Origin: Thermoplasmata archaeon
Lineage (GTDB): Archaea; Thermoplasmatota; Thermoplasmata; UBA10834
Direction of reading: 5' to 3'
NCBI GenBank assembly: GCA_025457815.1
Contig: JALOTQ010000003.1
Coordinates: forward strand, 1 to 41,781
DNA length: 41,781 nt
Shown in pieces: positions 8,610 through 18,516 of the stretch. Every line of letters starts with the position of its first letter. The first letter of the stretch is position 1. The position numbers and the translations under genes are program-made. The notes beneath the pieces are model-generated. The model worked only from the letters and a program-made list of their open reading frames with translations, was not told the DNA's origin and ran no database searches.

Positions 8610-9586
8610 TTTTCCACCGGGACCTTCTTTCCGGACCTGATCGACTCCATCGCGGCCTCTGCGATCTTGAGCGTCTGGAGGGCGTTCTCGCCGGAGACGA
8701 GCGGTTCCTTCCCGGACTTGACGGAGGACATGAAGTCGTCCAGCTCGCGTCTGAGCGGCTCCTCCTTCTTCAGAGCTATCCGCCTCATGTCGAACTCGAT
8801 AGGCACGTTGTAGAGGTTCCCGCCCTCGACGGGCTTGAAGGATGACGAGCAGACCAGCGCCGCCTGGTCCATGTAGTCCATCTCCACGAAGTTCCTGCTG
8901 CATGTGAGCGCCAGCTTGCGGACCTTCATGGGGGTCAGCCAGTTGACTTCGACGAAGCCTGTCATGCCCCCTTCGAAATCGATGAGGATGTTCGCGTGGT
9001 CCTCGTGCTTCATGCCCTTGCCCTGGCCCCCGAGGGCGTACACAGAGATCGCACGCCGGCCCACGATATACTGGACCACGTCGATGTCGTGCACACCTAG
9101 GTCCATGACGACGCCGATGTCCCTTACCCTGGAAGGCATCGACGACACTCGCCTCGTCGCTGCAGTGATGATCTCGCCGAACTCCCCCGCCTGAAGGCTC
9201 TGCTTCGCGAACGCGACGACCGGGTTGTACCTCTCCGTGAAGCCGCCTGCAAGTACGACCTTGTTCTTCTTGGCCAGCTCGATCAGTCCCTTGAGGGTTC
9301 TCGAGCTGCCCGTCATAGGCTTCTCCAGCAGGACGTGCTTCCCGGCGGAGATGGCCTCGGAGGCGATGCGCTCGTGGGTGTTCGTGGGCGTGACCACGAC
9401 AACTGCGTCCACGCCGCTCCGAATCAGCTCGCCGTGGTCGAGGTAGTGCTTCACGCCGTACTTCTGCGCGACCTTCCCGGCGGCATCCGGCGACACGTCG
9501 GCCACGCACGCGAGGACTCCCTTCTCGGCCAGGATGCGCGCATGGTTCTGGCCCATGGAGCCGACGCCGATAACACCGACCCGCAT
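8606..9586 (-). CDS. Gfo/Idh/MocA-family oxidoreductase
   Basis: MRVGVIGVGSMGQNHARILAEKGVL, VVVVTPTNTHERIASEAISAGKHVLLEKPM, GVHDIDVVQYIVG. Confidence 0.9.
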   Translation of the reverse strand: MRVGVIGVGSMGQNHARILAEKGVLACVADVSPDAAGKVAQKYGVKHYLDHGELIRSGVDAVVVVTPTNTHERIASEAISAGKHVLLEKPMTGSSRTLKGLIELAKKNKVVLAGGFTERYNPVVAFAKQSLQAGEFGEIITAATRRVSSMPSRVRDIGVVMDLGVHDIDVVQYIVGRRAISVYALGGQGKGMKHEDHANILIDFEGGMTGFVEVNWLTPMKVRKLALTCSRNFVEMDYMDQAALVCSSSFKPVEGGNLYNVPIEFDMRRIALKKEEPLRRELDDFMSSVKSGKEPLVSGENALQTLKIAEAAMESIRSGKKVPVEK

Positions 9587-9685
9587 GCGTGCGCAATGAA
9601 CGTTAGCGGTATTAATCCTTGGCTCCTCGTGCCCCGCATGAAAGGCTTATTATCGGCCTGGGCCATGCGCTCCGATGGTGGCGAC

Positions 9686-9865
9686 ATGAAGAGAAAGCTC
9701 ATGGACATCCTAGCATGCCCCGTGTGCAAGTTCCATCCCCTCGAGCTGAACGTGAAGAAGGAGGACGAGAAGGAGGTCCTTGAGGGGACCATCAGGTGTC
9801 CCAAGTGCAGCGTGGACTACCCCATCGAGGACGGCATACCGAACATGCTGCCGCCAGAGAAGTGA
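9686..9865 (+). CDS. Trm112-like/UPF0434-type small zinc-binding protein
   Basis: 59 aa MKRKLMDILACPVCKFHPLEL...GTIRCPKCSVDYPIEDGIPNMLPPEK; internal start of the 176-aa track ORF. Confidence 0.8.
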   Translation: MKRKLMDILACPVCKFHPLELNVKKEDEKEVLEGTIRCPKCSVDYPIEDGIPNMLPPEK

Positions 9866-10003
9866 GCCTCCAGAGCCGGCCACTAGGACGAATTCTGTAC
9901 AGTGCACATAGCACAAAGAAGTACGTTGCCGACGGTCCCGTGCAACACATTGATATCTAGGATGCCCCGTTCAAGTTGAGCCGGCCATACGGTCCGGACC
10001 AGG

Positions 10004-11581
10004 GTGAGCCAGATGAAGGTGCTCGTCGCGGACGACATATCGAAGAACGGCGTGGAGCTGCTCAAGGCCCAGGGGTACCAGGTGGATGTCAGGACGGGCC
10101 TCAGGGAGGACGAGCTAGCCAAGGCCATCAAGGACTACGACGTTCTGCTCGTCAGGAGCGCCACGAAGGCCACCCGGAAGGTCATCGAGGCCTCGAAGCT
10201 CAAGGTCATAGGAAGGGCCGGGATCGGCGTGGACAACATCGACGTCGAGGCCGCCACCGAGCGGGGCGTGCTCGTCATGAACGCGCCCTCGGGGAACGTC
10301 ATCTCGACAGCTGAGCTCACCATCGGCATGATATTCGCTCTTGCGCGGAGGATCCCGCAGGCGGACGCCTCCATGAAGAAGGGCGAGTGGAAGCGGAAGG
10401 AGATGAAGGGCGCGCAGGTCCAGGGCAAGACCCTGGGCATAATCGGCCTGGGCAGGGTGGGCGCCGAGGTCGCGAAGAGGGCGCAGGCGCTTGGCATGTT
10501 GGTGATCGCCTATGACCCGCTGGTCTCGCCCGAGGTGGGCGCGAGGCTGCACGTGAGACTGATGTCCCTGGACAAGCTCCTCGAAGTGTCGGACTTCATC
10601 ACGCTCCACACGCCCCTGAGCGCGCAGACGAAGGACCTGCTGGGCAAGAACCAGCTGGCGTCCATGAAGAAGTCCGCGATGCTGATCAACTGCGCCCGAG
10701 GAGGGGTCGTGAACGAGGACGCCCTCTACGAGGCGCTGTCCCAGAACAAGATCGCCGGGGCCGCGGTGGACGTGTTCGTGAACGAGCCACCGGCAGGTTC
10801 GAAGCTCCTCACGCTCCCGACCATCGTGCTCACGCCTCACCTGGGCGCGACCACGGCGGAGGCCCAGGAGGAGGTCGGCTCGGAGATAGCGGAGCAGGTC
10901 ATCGCCTACCTCAGGGACAACGTCATCAAGAACGCGGTCAACATGCCCGCGAAGCTCGACCCCGAGCTGGTGCCGTACATGCCCCTGGCAGAGAAGCTCG
11001 GCACGTTCACCTCCCAGCTGGGCAAGACCAGCGCGGGCAGGATAGAGATACAGTGCCTCGGGGAGCTCTCGAAGAAGGACACGAGCATCATCACCGCGAG
11101 CGTCATCACGGGCCTCCTGAAGCCGCTCTCGGAGGAGTTCAACGTCAACTACATCAACGCCTTCGCGATGGCCAAGGCCAGAGGCATCGAGATAGTCTCG
11201 TCCACGTCCGACGAGTCGGGCAGGTTCTCGAACCTCATACGGGTCTCCCTGCAGACGAACGGCGACAAGGTCTCGACCGCGGGCACGCTGATGCCCGACA
11301 GGGGCGCGAGGATCGTGGAAATAGACGGCAACCCCGTGGACATCGTCCCCGAGGGGCACTTCCTGCTCATCGCGCACATGGACAAGCCGGGCATGATCGG
11401 CAAGGTCGGGACGATCCTGGGGGACAGCGACATCAACGTCGCGAGCATGGAGGTCGCGAGGGCAAGGGCGAGAGGGCCCGCGATGATGATTCTCGAGATA
11501 GACGACGACCTGCCAATCGAGGTCCTCCGCAAGGTCCGGCAGATAAAGGACCTGACGTCCGCCATCGCGATAAAACTGTGA
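10004..11581 (+). CDS. serA: D-3-phosphoglycerate dehydrogenase
   Basis: VLVADDISKNGVELLK, GRAGIGVDNIDVEAAT, GIIGLGRVGAEVAKRA, INCARGGVVNEDALYEAL, TPHLGATTAEAQEEVG, C-terminal ACT domain. Confidence 0.94.
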   Translation: MSQMKVLVADDISKNGVELLKAQGYQVDVRTGLREDELAKAIKDYDVLLVRSATKATRKVIEASKLKVIGRAGIGVDNIDVEAATERGVLVMNAPSGNVISTAELTIGMIFALARRIPQADASMKKGEWKRKEMKGAQVQGKTLGIIGLGRVGAEVAKRAQALGMLVIAYDPLVSPEVGARLHVRLMSLDKLLEVSDFITLHTPLSAQTKDLLGKNQLASMKKSAMLINCARGGVVNEDALYEALSQNKIAGAAVDVFVNEPPAGSKLLTLPTIVLTPHLGATTAEAQEEVGSEIAEQVIAYLRDNVIKNAVNMPAKLDPELVPYMPLAEKLGTFTSQLGKTSAGRIEIQCLGELSKKDTSIITASVITGLLKPLSEEFNVNYINAFAMAKARGIEIVSSTSDESGRFSNLIRVSLQTNGDKVSTAGTLMPDRGARIVEIDGNPVDIVPEGHFLLIAHMDKPGMIGKVGTILGDSDINVASMEVARARARGPAMMILEIDDDLPIEVLRKVRQIKDLTSAIAIKL

Positions 11582-11639
11582 GGAGCAAGATTAATCTCTT
11601 CCGAGTATATCGCACAGGACGAAGGGGCTTGACTCGACA

Positions 11640-12188
11640 GTGGCCATCAGGATAGAGATCAGGGATGCAACCGCGAAGGACCTCCCGGCGGTCGCGGACC
11701 TCTGGGAGATGCTCGCGAAGCATCACGAGAAGCTCTCCCCGCACTTCTCGCTCGCGTGGGACGGCAAGCGCAAGTGGGCCAAATACCTCAAGAAGAAGTT
11801 CTCCGAGATCAGCACGAAGCTGATCGTCGCCGAGGAGGACGGCAGGCTCGTCGGGTTCATGCTCTGCATGCTCTCGCCGAACGCCCCCGTGTACAAGGAG
11901 CGGAAGATCGGCGTGGTCTCGGACGTCTACGTGCTCGAGGAGCGGCGCATGAAGGGCGTGGGCAGGGAGATGCTCAACTTCGCCGTCAAGTGGTTCAAGA
12001 AGAACAGGGTGAAGACCGTCCAGCTGTTCGTGGCCCACGACAACATGGCCGCCAGGGCCGTCTGGCGCCAGCTGGGGTTCGAGCCGTTCATGATCTACAA
12101 GAGGCTGGACCTCGACAGGCTCGAGGAGAAGGCGTCTCCGCTGAGGAAGAGGACCATAATCAGGAGAAAGAAGAAGGTCCGGAACTGA
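11640..12188 (+). CDS. GNAT-family N-acetyltransferase
   Basis: IRDATAKDLPAVADLWEML, GVVSDVYVLEERRMKGVGREML, HDNMAARAVWRQLGFEPFMIYKRL; basic C-terminus; GTG start. Confidence 0.85.
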   Translation: MAIRIEIRDATAKDLPAVADLWEMLAKHHEKLSPHFSLAWDGKRKWAKYLKKKFSEISTKLIVAEEDGRLVGFMLCMLSPNAPVYKERKIGVVSDVYVLEERRMKGVGREMLNFAVKWFKKNRVKTVQLFVAHDNMAARAVWRQLGFEPFMIYKRLDLDRLEEKASPLRKRTIIRRKKKVRN

Positions 12189-12215
12189 AGGCGGTCCGAA
12201 CGCCCCTGATCACGC

Positions 12216-13394
12216 CTATTCGAGGACCTTCCTGATCCGCTCCAGACCATCCTCGATGTTCTTCTTGCCCGTGGCGTATGAGATCCTCAGGTGCTTCTCG
12301 CCCGCCTTTCCGAACGAGGCGCCTCCGGTCAGCGCGACCTCGGCCTTGTCCATGAGGTACAGGGCCATCTCCTCGGAGTTCATCTTGCCCTCGTACTTCG
12401 GGAAAACGTAGAACGCGCCCTTCGGGGTGTCGCAGCTGAACGACGGAATGTCCTTCATGAGCTTCATGACGAGGTTCCTGCGCTCCTCGAACTCCTTGAC
12501 CATCATCTGCACGGGCTCCTGTGGCCCCGTGAGGGCTGCGAGCGCTCCGTACTGCGCGAACGAGACAGCGTGCGTGATCGAGTGCTGCTGTATCTTGTTG
12601 ATGCCCTTGAATATCGGCTTCGGGGCGATCAGCCAGCCCATCCTCCAACCCGTCATGGCGTAGGTCTTCGAGAAGCCGCTTATGGTGATCGTCCGGTCCA
12701 TCATCCCGGGCTCGGCCGCGATCGAGTAGTGCTTCAGGCCGTCGAATATGATCTTCTCGTAGACCTCGTCCGAGAGCACGAGCAGGTTGTGGTCCTTGGC
12801 GAGGTCCGCCAGCCCCTTGATGTCCTCCTTCGTCTCGACCGCGCCGCACGGGTTGGACGGCGAGTTGAACAGGATCATCCTCGTCTTGGGAGTTATCTTC
12901 TCGGCCACCTTCTCCGGGAGGAATCTGAACTGGTCCTCGTCAGAGGCGGTGACGGGCACGGCCTTCCCTCCGGCCAGCTGCACGCACGGCTCGTATGTGA
13001 CCCACGCGGGGTCGGGCATGATCACCTCGTCGCCCTCGTTGACCGTGGCCATGATCGTCTCGAATATGGCCTGCTTTGTGGGCGTGATGAGCACGTTCGA
13101 CGGCTCGCACGGTATGCCATTGTCATCCTTCGCCCTCTTCGCGATGGCCTCCCTGAGCGGCATCAGCCCGGGAGCGTCGAGATACCTCGTCTTGCCCTCG
13201 TCGAGCGCCTTCTTGGCGGCCTCTACGATGTGCTTCGGGGTGTCGAAGTCGGGCTCACCGACCGTGAAGGAGATGATCTTCTTCCCCTCGGCCTTCTTCT
13301 GCCCGGCCAGTTCTTTCATCTTCATCGTGCCAGATTCCTGGACCCTCTTGACTCTCTCCGCTATCATCTGAACCGCCAGGCCGGTGAAGCGCAT
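12216..13394 (-). CDS. Class I/II PLP aminotransferase (aspartate aminotransferase-like)
   Basis: FTVGEPDFDTPKHIVEAAKKAL, NSPSNPCGAVE, DEVYEKIIFDG, SGFSKTYAMTGWRMGW. Start could be ATG 13394 or 13367; a TATA-like tttatatt lies at ~13400-13407. Confidence 0.9.
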   Translation of the reverse strand: MRFTGLAVQMIAERVKRVQESGTMKMKELAGQKKAEGKKIISFTVGEPDFDTPKHIVEAAKKALDEGKTRYLDAPGLMPLREAIAKRAKDDNGIPCEPSNVLITPTKQAIFETIMATVNEGDEVIMPDPAWVTYEPCVQLAGGKAVPVTASDEDQFRFLPEKVAEKITPKTRMILFNSPSNPCGAVETKEDIKGLADLAKDHNLLVLSDEVYEKIIFDGLKHYSIAAEPGMMDRTITISGFSKTYAMTGWRMGWLIAPKPIFKGINKIQQHSITHAVSFAQYGALAALTGPQEPVQMMVKEFEERRNLVMKLMKDIPSFSCDTPKGAFYVFPKYEGKMNSEEMALYLMDKAEVALTGGASFGKAGEKHLRISYATGKKNIEDGLERIRKVLE

Positions 13395-13481
13395 GACCAA
13401 TATAAAGCATTGGTGTCCAACTTTTGTCATAGTGTCGGGCTTGAACAAACACTATTAGGGTCGGAATCAGTTCGACGCAGC

Positions 13482-14483
13482 ATGGCCCTGAAGAGCGGCA
13501 AACTGCCCCCTGAGCTTCTCAAGAAGCTCATCAAGAAGTATCCGGGAGGCCGGGACCGCCGCGTCCTGCTCGGCCCGTCGCTTGGGGAGGACGCCGCCGT
13601 CGTCAAGCTGGGGCGGCACCTCCTGGTCCTCAAGACGGACCCCGTCACCTACGCGTCCGACCTGATAGGCTGGTACGCCGTCAATGTCAACGCGAACGAC
13701 GTCGTCACCAGGGGAGCGACTCCGGCCTGGTTCCAGGCCGCGGTGCTTCTGCCCGTTGGCTCGGACGAGAGCCTTGCGGAGGACATCTTCAAGCAGATCT
13801 CCAAGGCCGCGCAGGAGCTTGACGTGGCGGTAACGGGCGGACACACTGAGGTCACGCCTGGCATCGACCGGCCCATCGTGGTCGGCGACATGCACGGAGT
13901 CGTTGAGGAGGACCTTGTGCGCACATCCGGCGCGAAGCCGGGGAACGCGCTCGTCATGACCAAGTGCGCCGGCATCGAGGGCACCGCTGCGATCGCACGC
14001 GAGAGGCGGAAGGAGCTCCTCGAGGTCTACGACGAGGCCTTCGTCAACCGCGCGGCGAGATACCTGTTCAAGCCCGGCCTGTCCGTCGTGCGCGAGGCGA
14101 GGATCGCGCTGAGCTTCTGCGTCACGAGCATGCACGACCCGACCGAGGGAGGCGTCGCCATGGGCGTCCAGGAGATGGCAGAGGCCTCGGGCAGCTCGGT
14201 CGAGCTTCTAACCGACGAGGTGATCGTGCGGAAGGAGACAAGGGCGATATGCGCGAAGTACGGTCTGAACCCGCTCGGCCTCCTGGGCTCCGGGGCCTTG
14301 CTGGCGGCCTTCAAGCCTGAAGACGCGGAGAGATACGTGTCCGTCGTGCACAGGGTCGGGATAGACGCCGCGATCGTGGGCAGGATCGTCGCGGGAAAGA
14401 ACAGGTCGAAGGCGGTGTCCCGCGGAGGGACTACTCCGCTTTCTTTTTCGGAGCGCGACGAGGTTTTGAAGGTTTTGCAGTAG
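13482..14483 (+). CDS. AIR synthase-related/HypE-ThiL superfamily ATP-binding protein
   Basis: GPSLGEDAAVVKLG, TDPVTYASDLIGWYAVNVNANDVVTRGATP, TGGHTEVTPG, SMHDPTEGGVAMGVQEMAEAS. Confidence 0.85.
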   Translation: MALKSGKLPPELLKKLIKKYPGGRDRRVLLGPSLGEDAAVVKLGRHLLVLKTDPVTYASDLIGWYAVNVNANDVVTRGATPAWFQAAVLLPVGSDESLAEDIFKQISKAAQELDVAVTGGHTEVTPGIDRPIVVGDMHGVVEEDLVRTSGAKPGNALVMTKCAGIEGTAAIARERRKELLEVYDEAFVNRAARYLFKPGLSVVREARIALSFCVTSMHDPTEGGVAMGVQEMAEASGSSVELLTDEVIVRKETRAICAKYGLNPLGLLGSGALLAAFKPEDAERYVSVVHRVGIDAAIVGRIVAGKNRSKAVSRGGTTPLSFSERDEVLKVLQ

Positions 14484-15174
14484 CCTTGGGCGCAGGCTGC
14501 TTCGCGGCGTACTCGATGGCGGACAGCACCTTCGAGGTCACCGTCCACACCTTCATCTGCCTCGGCCCGAGCGACAGCTTGTCGTGCTTGAACTTGCTCA
14601 TGTCGGACTTGAAATCCCCTTTGGGGAACCCGCCGATGATGACGACCACCCGCTCCGCCTTGCTGGGGGCGAACTTCTCGACGATGTCCGCCTGCTCCCC
14701 GCCCGGGGTCAGGACGACGACCTCGTCCGGCTTGAGGGCGTTCACGAGCACGTCAAGCGGCACTCCCTGCCTGAGCTCCAGCAGGGCGTTCTCCCGGCTG
14801 GGCACGACATGCTGCTCGTACAGGGACTCTATGAGGCCAACGAATCTCAGGTAGTGCGGCGGGAGCCTCGTCTCGGGCTTGACCGCGATGACATCGTTGT
14901 TCCTGGTGTGGACGAACACCCTGAGCTTGCCCTCGGCCGAGAGGTCCGAGTCCATGCACAGCATCAGGAAGTAATGCGTCAGGTCCGGGCGTCCCCTGCG
15001 CTCCGACTCCGGCAGCTTGTTGAACGCCGGGTGGTGGTGGGAGGCGTCCAGGAGTATCTTCTCCGGGGCCTTGCCTCTCGCGCGCGCGTTGTTGGTCACA
15101 CATCTCTCCTTGACGATCTCCGGGGGCACGAGCTCCAGCTCTGAATCGCCTAGTATGAAGAAATACTGCGTCAC
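14431..15174 (-). CDS. nep1: rRNA pseudouridine N1-methyltransferase Nep1 (EMG1 family), basic C-terminal extension
   Basis: LLDASHHHPAFNKLPESERRGRPDLTHYFLMLCMDS, RFVGLIESLYEQHVVP, VVIIGGFPKGDF; GTG start at 15174. Confidence 0.85.
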   Translation of the reverse strand: MTQYFFILGDSELELVPPEIVKERCVTNNARARGKAPEKILLDASHHHPAFNKLPESERRGRPDLTHYFLMLCMDSDLSAEGKLRVFVHTRNNDVIAVKPETRLPPHYLRFVGLIESLYEQHVVPSRENALLELRQGVPLDVLVNALKPDEVVVLTPGGEQADIVEKFAPSKAERVVVIIGGFPKGDFKSDMSKFKHDKLSLGPRQMKVWTVTSKVLSAIEYAAKQPAPKATAKPSKPRRAPKKKAE

Positions 15175-16241
15175 GTGAGTACCTCTGTGAGCTTGTTGTT
15201 GTCCTTCGCGTACTTGATCTCCTGTGCGATGCGCCTGCCCGTGGACACGCCGGGCTCTATCAGGTCCGAGTACGGGGAGCCCGATATGAACGGGTTCGTG
15301 CCTGCGACGATCCTCGATGATATCTCGAACACCTTCACGTTCAGGTTGTCGGTGACGATGCACTCCAGGCAGAACGGGCCTATCATGCCTCCGAACAATT
15401 CGAGGGATTTCTCGACGGCCCTCTCGCCCATCTCCAGGAACTTCGGCAGGAGGGATTCCCTCACGACCACGGGCACATTGCCCGTGACCACGAACGTCGG
15501 GTAGTGGCCGAGCTTCTTCAGCTCCTCGAGCGCCCCCAGCTTGTATATCTCGTCGATGTTGGACTCGTCTCTCCTGTCCACGCTGAGCATCTCGAGCACG
15601 CCCTTGCTGAGCCTGTACCCTTCGGTCCTGATCGGCGAGTAGAAGTAGTGAATGTAGTACCTGGTGCCCAGGATGTACTCCTGGATGGAGAACTTCTGCG
15701 AATGGTCTATCCCGAGCTTGAAGTCCGGGTAGTCCTTCGCGATGAAGAACCCGCGGCCGCCCTTTGCGCCGTCGTACTTGACGAGCACGGGCCTGTCTAT
15801 CAGTTTCGGGTCGTCTATCTTGTGCGGCATCTCGAGCCCGGCGCCGCTGAGCCAGACCCGCTCCTTCTCCCTGTCGCTCTCCCAGTCGAGGACATGCCTG
15901 TTGCCGAAGGTAGGCACCGCGATCTCCACGAAGTTCTTCGGGGTCATGTACTCGACGAACGATCCGTGCGGTATCAGGATGACATTCTTCTCGATGAGCT
16001 CGTCGGCCCTGTCGAGCAGATGCGAGTACGAGTCCACATAGAAGAACTCGTCCGGCTTCCCCCTCGGGAAGGCGTCGTAGAACTTGGTCTTCTGTCCGAT
16101 GGCGATGCCGAGTGTCTTGAACCCCTCCTTGCGGGCACCGTCGAAGATCTGGAGCGAGGTGTGGGAACACGCGGTCGCTATGACGAGGTTCTTCTTGTCA
16201 TAGCCCTGGATGATCTTGTTGATAGATTCCTGGGAGACCAT
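15171..16241 (-). CDS. purP: 5-formaminoimidazole-4-carboxamide ribonucleotide synthetase (archaeal PurP)
   Basis: VIATACSHTSLQIFDGARKEGF, IPHGSFVEYM, PVLVKYDGAKGGRGFFIA, GPFCLECIVTDNLNVKVFEISSRIVAGTN. TATA-like tttaaatc ~25 nt upstream of ATG 16241. Confidence 0.9.
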   Translation of the reverse strand: MVSQESINKIIQGYDKKNLVIATACSHTSLQIFDGARKEGFKTLGIAIGQKTKFYDAFPRGKPDEFFYVDSYSHLLDRADELIEKNVILIPHGSFVEYMTPKNFVEIAVPTFGNRHVLDWESDREKERVWLSGAGLEMPHKIDDPKLIDRPVLVKYDGAKGGRGFFIAKDYPDFKLGIDHSQKFSIQEYILGTRYYIHYFYSPIRTEGYRLSKGVLEMLSVDRRDESNIDEIYKLGALEELKKLGHYPTFVVTGNVPVVVRESLLPKFLEMGERAVEKSLELFGGMIGPFCLECIVTDNLNVKVFEISSRIVAGTNPFISGSPYSDLIEPGVSTGRRIAQEIKYAKDNNKLTEVLT

Positions 16242-16332
16242 TGCTGGCAATATTCGATTGTCTGATTTAAACATTCCCCCCAGAGTTGCCGGAGGTGTAA
16301 GCGGCCCGCCGGCCTCAGCTGGCACCCCTGGA

Positions 16333-17091
16333 CTACCGCTTCGCGGGCCTGACAAGCAGCTGGTTCCGACGCCGCTCAGGGCTGGTGTACGGGCACACCT
16401 TCTGGCAGACCGTGCACATGACGTGGGCGTTCGGGGTGAGCTGAACCTCGACCTTGCGCCTGATCCTCTCGAGCTCCCTCGGGGGGTTGTCCCGCTCGCT
16501 CACATCGATCAGGCACCTCTCGGGCGTCAGCACGTGGGGCTTGATGGCCTTCGTCGGGCACGCCCGGACGCATCTCGTGCACCTTCCACAGAGATCCTTG
16601 GAGAACGGCTTGTCTATAGGCATCTCAGCGTCCGTGACGACCGCTTCGAGCCTAAGCCATAGCCCGTGCTTCGGGGACAGCACCATGGAGTTCTTCGCGT
16701 AGGCGCCGATCCCCGCGAGTATCGCGAGGCGTTTCAGCGGGACGAGCCAGTGAGCCGGGGCGGCCCTGTAGCCGCTCTCCCGGAGTATCTTGATGACCTC
16801 TCTCCGCATCCCCAGGAGCGGGTTGTACCCCGGATAGTCCCAGGACTTCTCCCCGCGCCGGATGGCGATCTCGTCCGCATCGTCGACGGACTTGATCGCG
16901 AATACCACGACGGTCTTCGCCTCCGGCATCGACTCGCGTATCTTCACGGACCACCTGTTCACTATCGAGCCGACCTTGATCGTCTCGAGCGCGTCGGCCT
17001 CGTCCACGGACGCTATCCCGAAGGCGGCCGCACCGCGCCTGGTACAGGCATCATTCAAGAGAGCTCTGAGATCCGGTTTCCGCCTGGCCAT
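16333..17091 (-). CDS. QueG-like double [4Fe-4S] cluster protein
   Basis: CGRCTRCVRACPTKAI and CTVCQKVCPYTSPERR ferredoxin motifs; AVVTDAEMP, AYAKNSMVLSPKHGLWLRLEAV resemble epoxyqueuosine-reductase-type proteins. Confidence 0.75.
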   Translation of the reverse strand: MARRKPDLRALLNDACTRRGAAAFGIASVDEADALETIKVGSIVNRWSVKIRESMPEAKTVVVFAIKSVDDADEIAIRRGEKSWDYPGYNPLLGMRREVIKILRESGYRAAPAHWLVPLKRLAILAGIGAYAKNSMVLSPKHGLWLRLEAVVTDAEMPIDKPFSKDLCGRCTRCVRACPTKAIKPHVLTPERCLIDVSERDNPPRELERIRRKVEVQLTPNAHVMCTVCQKVCPYTSPERRRNQLLVRPAKR

Positions 17092-17205
17092 CCTTTCCTC
17101 TCCTGTCCGAGGATAGTGAATCCATGATATTGAATGCTACCATCGCCCGAACGAACGTCTTCGCGCAAGGGCCCCCTGCAACCATTAAATCAATGCAGTC
17201 CCTCC

Positions 17206-17227
17206 CCGGTCCCAAGAAAGGGACCGG
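17206..17227 (+). other. Perfect hairpin in the leader of the MFS transporter gene
   Basis: CCGGTCCC-AAGAAA-GGGACCGG, 8-bp perfect stem, ends 7 nt before ATG 17235. Confidence 0.7.
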
Positions 17228-17234
17228 ACGAGCC

Positions 17235-18497
17235 ATGGCATCTGCTGACCAGGGGTCGGGGAAGAAGAAGGCGATTCTGACCGGCATCACGACCAACGTG
17301 CTGGTGCTCGGGATCGTGAGCCTTCTCACGGATGTGAGCAGCGAGATGATCTACCCGATCCTGCCGATGTTCCTGGGCGCGATCGGCGCGTCAGCGCTGG
17401 TGATTGGGTTCATAGAAGGCGCCGCCGAGACGACCGCATCGCTGCTCAAGGTTGTCTCTGGCTGGTACTCTGACAGGTTCAAGAAGAGGAAGCCGTTCAT
17501 CACCGCGGGGTACGGTACGAGCACGCTGGTCAAACCCCTGCTCGCGCTCGCGGCCTCCCCATGGCAAGTGCTCGGGCTGAGGATAGTCGAGCGCGTCGGG
17601 AAGGGCGTCAGGAGCGCCCCCAGGGACGCGCTCATAGCCGATTCCGTGGACAAGGAGCACAGGGGGATCGCCTTCGGGTTCCACAAGTCGATGGATTCCA
17701 CGGGCGCCGTGATAGGGCCCATCCTGGTTCTGCCAATCCTGCTGTCTGCTGCGGCCGTGACGGAGGACACCTACAGGACCGTCTTCCTGCTGTCGACCAT
17801 ACCCGCGCTCCTCGCGGTCCTGGTCATCATCTTCTTCGTGAGGGACAAGGAGGCGAGCGGCGAGGGACAGATCGGCAAGTTCTCGAGGGAGCTCAGGCAG
17901 CTGGGGAGACCGTTCTACCTGCTGCTTGTCATCGTCATCGTGTTCTACCTCGGAGAAGTAAGCTACGTGTTCTTCATACTGAGAGCGTACGACGCCGGGC
18001 TGACCCTCGGCAGCCTGGACAAGGAGGTCTCCGCGGTGGTGCTGTACATCCTGTACAACGTCATCTTCGTCATCGTCGCCATGCCCGCCGGGAAGCTCTC
18101 CGACATGCTGGGCAGGAAGCCGGTCATCGCGCTGTCGTTCTCGATATTCGCGATCACGTGCCTCACGATGGCCTTCGCTGAAACGCTCATGCTCGCAGCG
18201 CTGGGCTTCGCCCTGTTCGGAGTGTACAAGGGATCCTCTGAGGGCGTGCTCAAAGCATACGTGGTCGACGTGGCGCCGGGCAACCTCAGGGGCACGGCCC
18301 TCGGAGGGTTCCACACGGCCATGGGCCTGGTGATGCTTCCCGGAGGGATCATCGCCGGCCTTCTGTACGACACATACGGGCCGCCGACGGCCTTCGCGTT
18401 CGGCGCTGTCATGGCCGGACTGGCGTTGTTCCTGCTCCTCGTGATCGGTCCTGGGAGGAAGCCCAAGGTTCTTGACAGGGTCGCCGATATCCCCTAG
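17235..18497 (+). CDS. MFS transporter
   Basis: TDVSSEMIYPILPMFLGAIG, SGWYSDRFKKRKPFITAGYG, GKGVRSAPRDALIADSV, about 12 hydrophobic segments. Confidence 0.9.
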   Translation: MASADQGSGKKKAILTGITTNVLVLGIVSLLTDVSSEMIYPILPMFLGAIGASALVIGFIEGAAETTASLLKVVSGWYSDRFKKRKPFITAGYGTSTLVKPLLALAASPWQVLGLRIVERVGKGVRSAPRDALIADSVDKEHRGIAFGFHKSMDSTGAVIGPILVLPILLSAAAVTEDTYRTVFLLSTIPALLAVLVIIFFVRDKEASGEGQIGKFSRELRQLGRPFYLLLVIVIVFYLGEVSYVFFILRAYDAGLTLGSLDKEVSAVVLYILYNVIFVIVAMPAGKLSDMLGRKPVIALSFSIFAITCLTMAFAETLMLAALGFALFGVYKGSSEGVLKAYVVDVAPGNLRGTALGGFHTAMGLVMLPGGIIAGLLYDTYGPPTAFAFGAVMAGLALFLLLVIGPGRKPKVLDRVADIP

Positions 18498-18516
18498 AGC
18501 TCAAGAGGGTTGGACT

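Noticed and set aside
7710-9596. Single 628-aa minus-strand ORF
   Set aside because: Upstream half is a spurious frame antisense-shifted over the Gfo/Idh/MocA gene; only the part from GTG 8609 (SDR epimerase) is protein-like.
10115-11377. 420-aa minus-strand ORF antisense to serA
   Set aside because: Shadow ORF with biased composition; serA is unambiguous.
12291-13481. N-terminal 397 aa of the 730-aa plus-strand ORF
   Set aside because: Antisense to the aminotransferase gene; only the part from ATG 13482 is the HypE/AIR-synthase-like protein.
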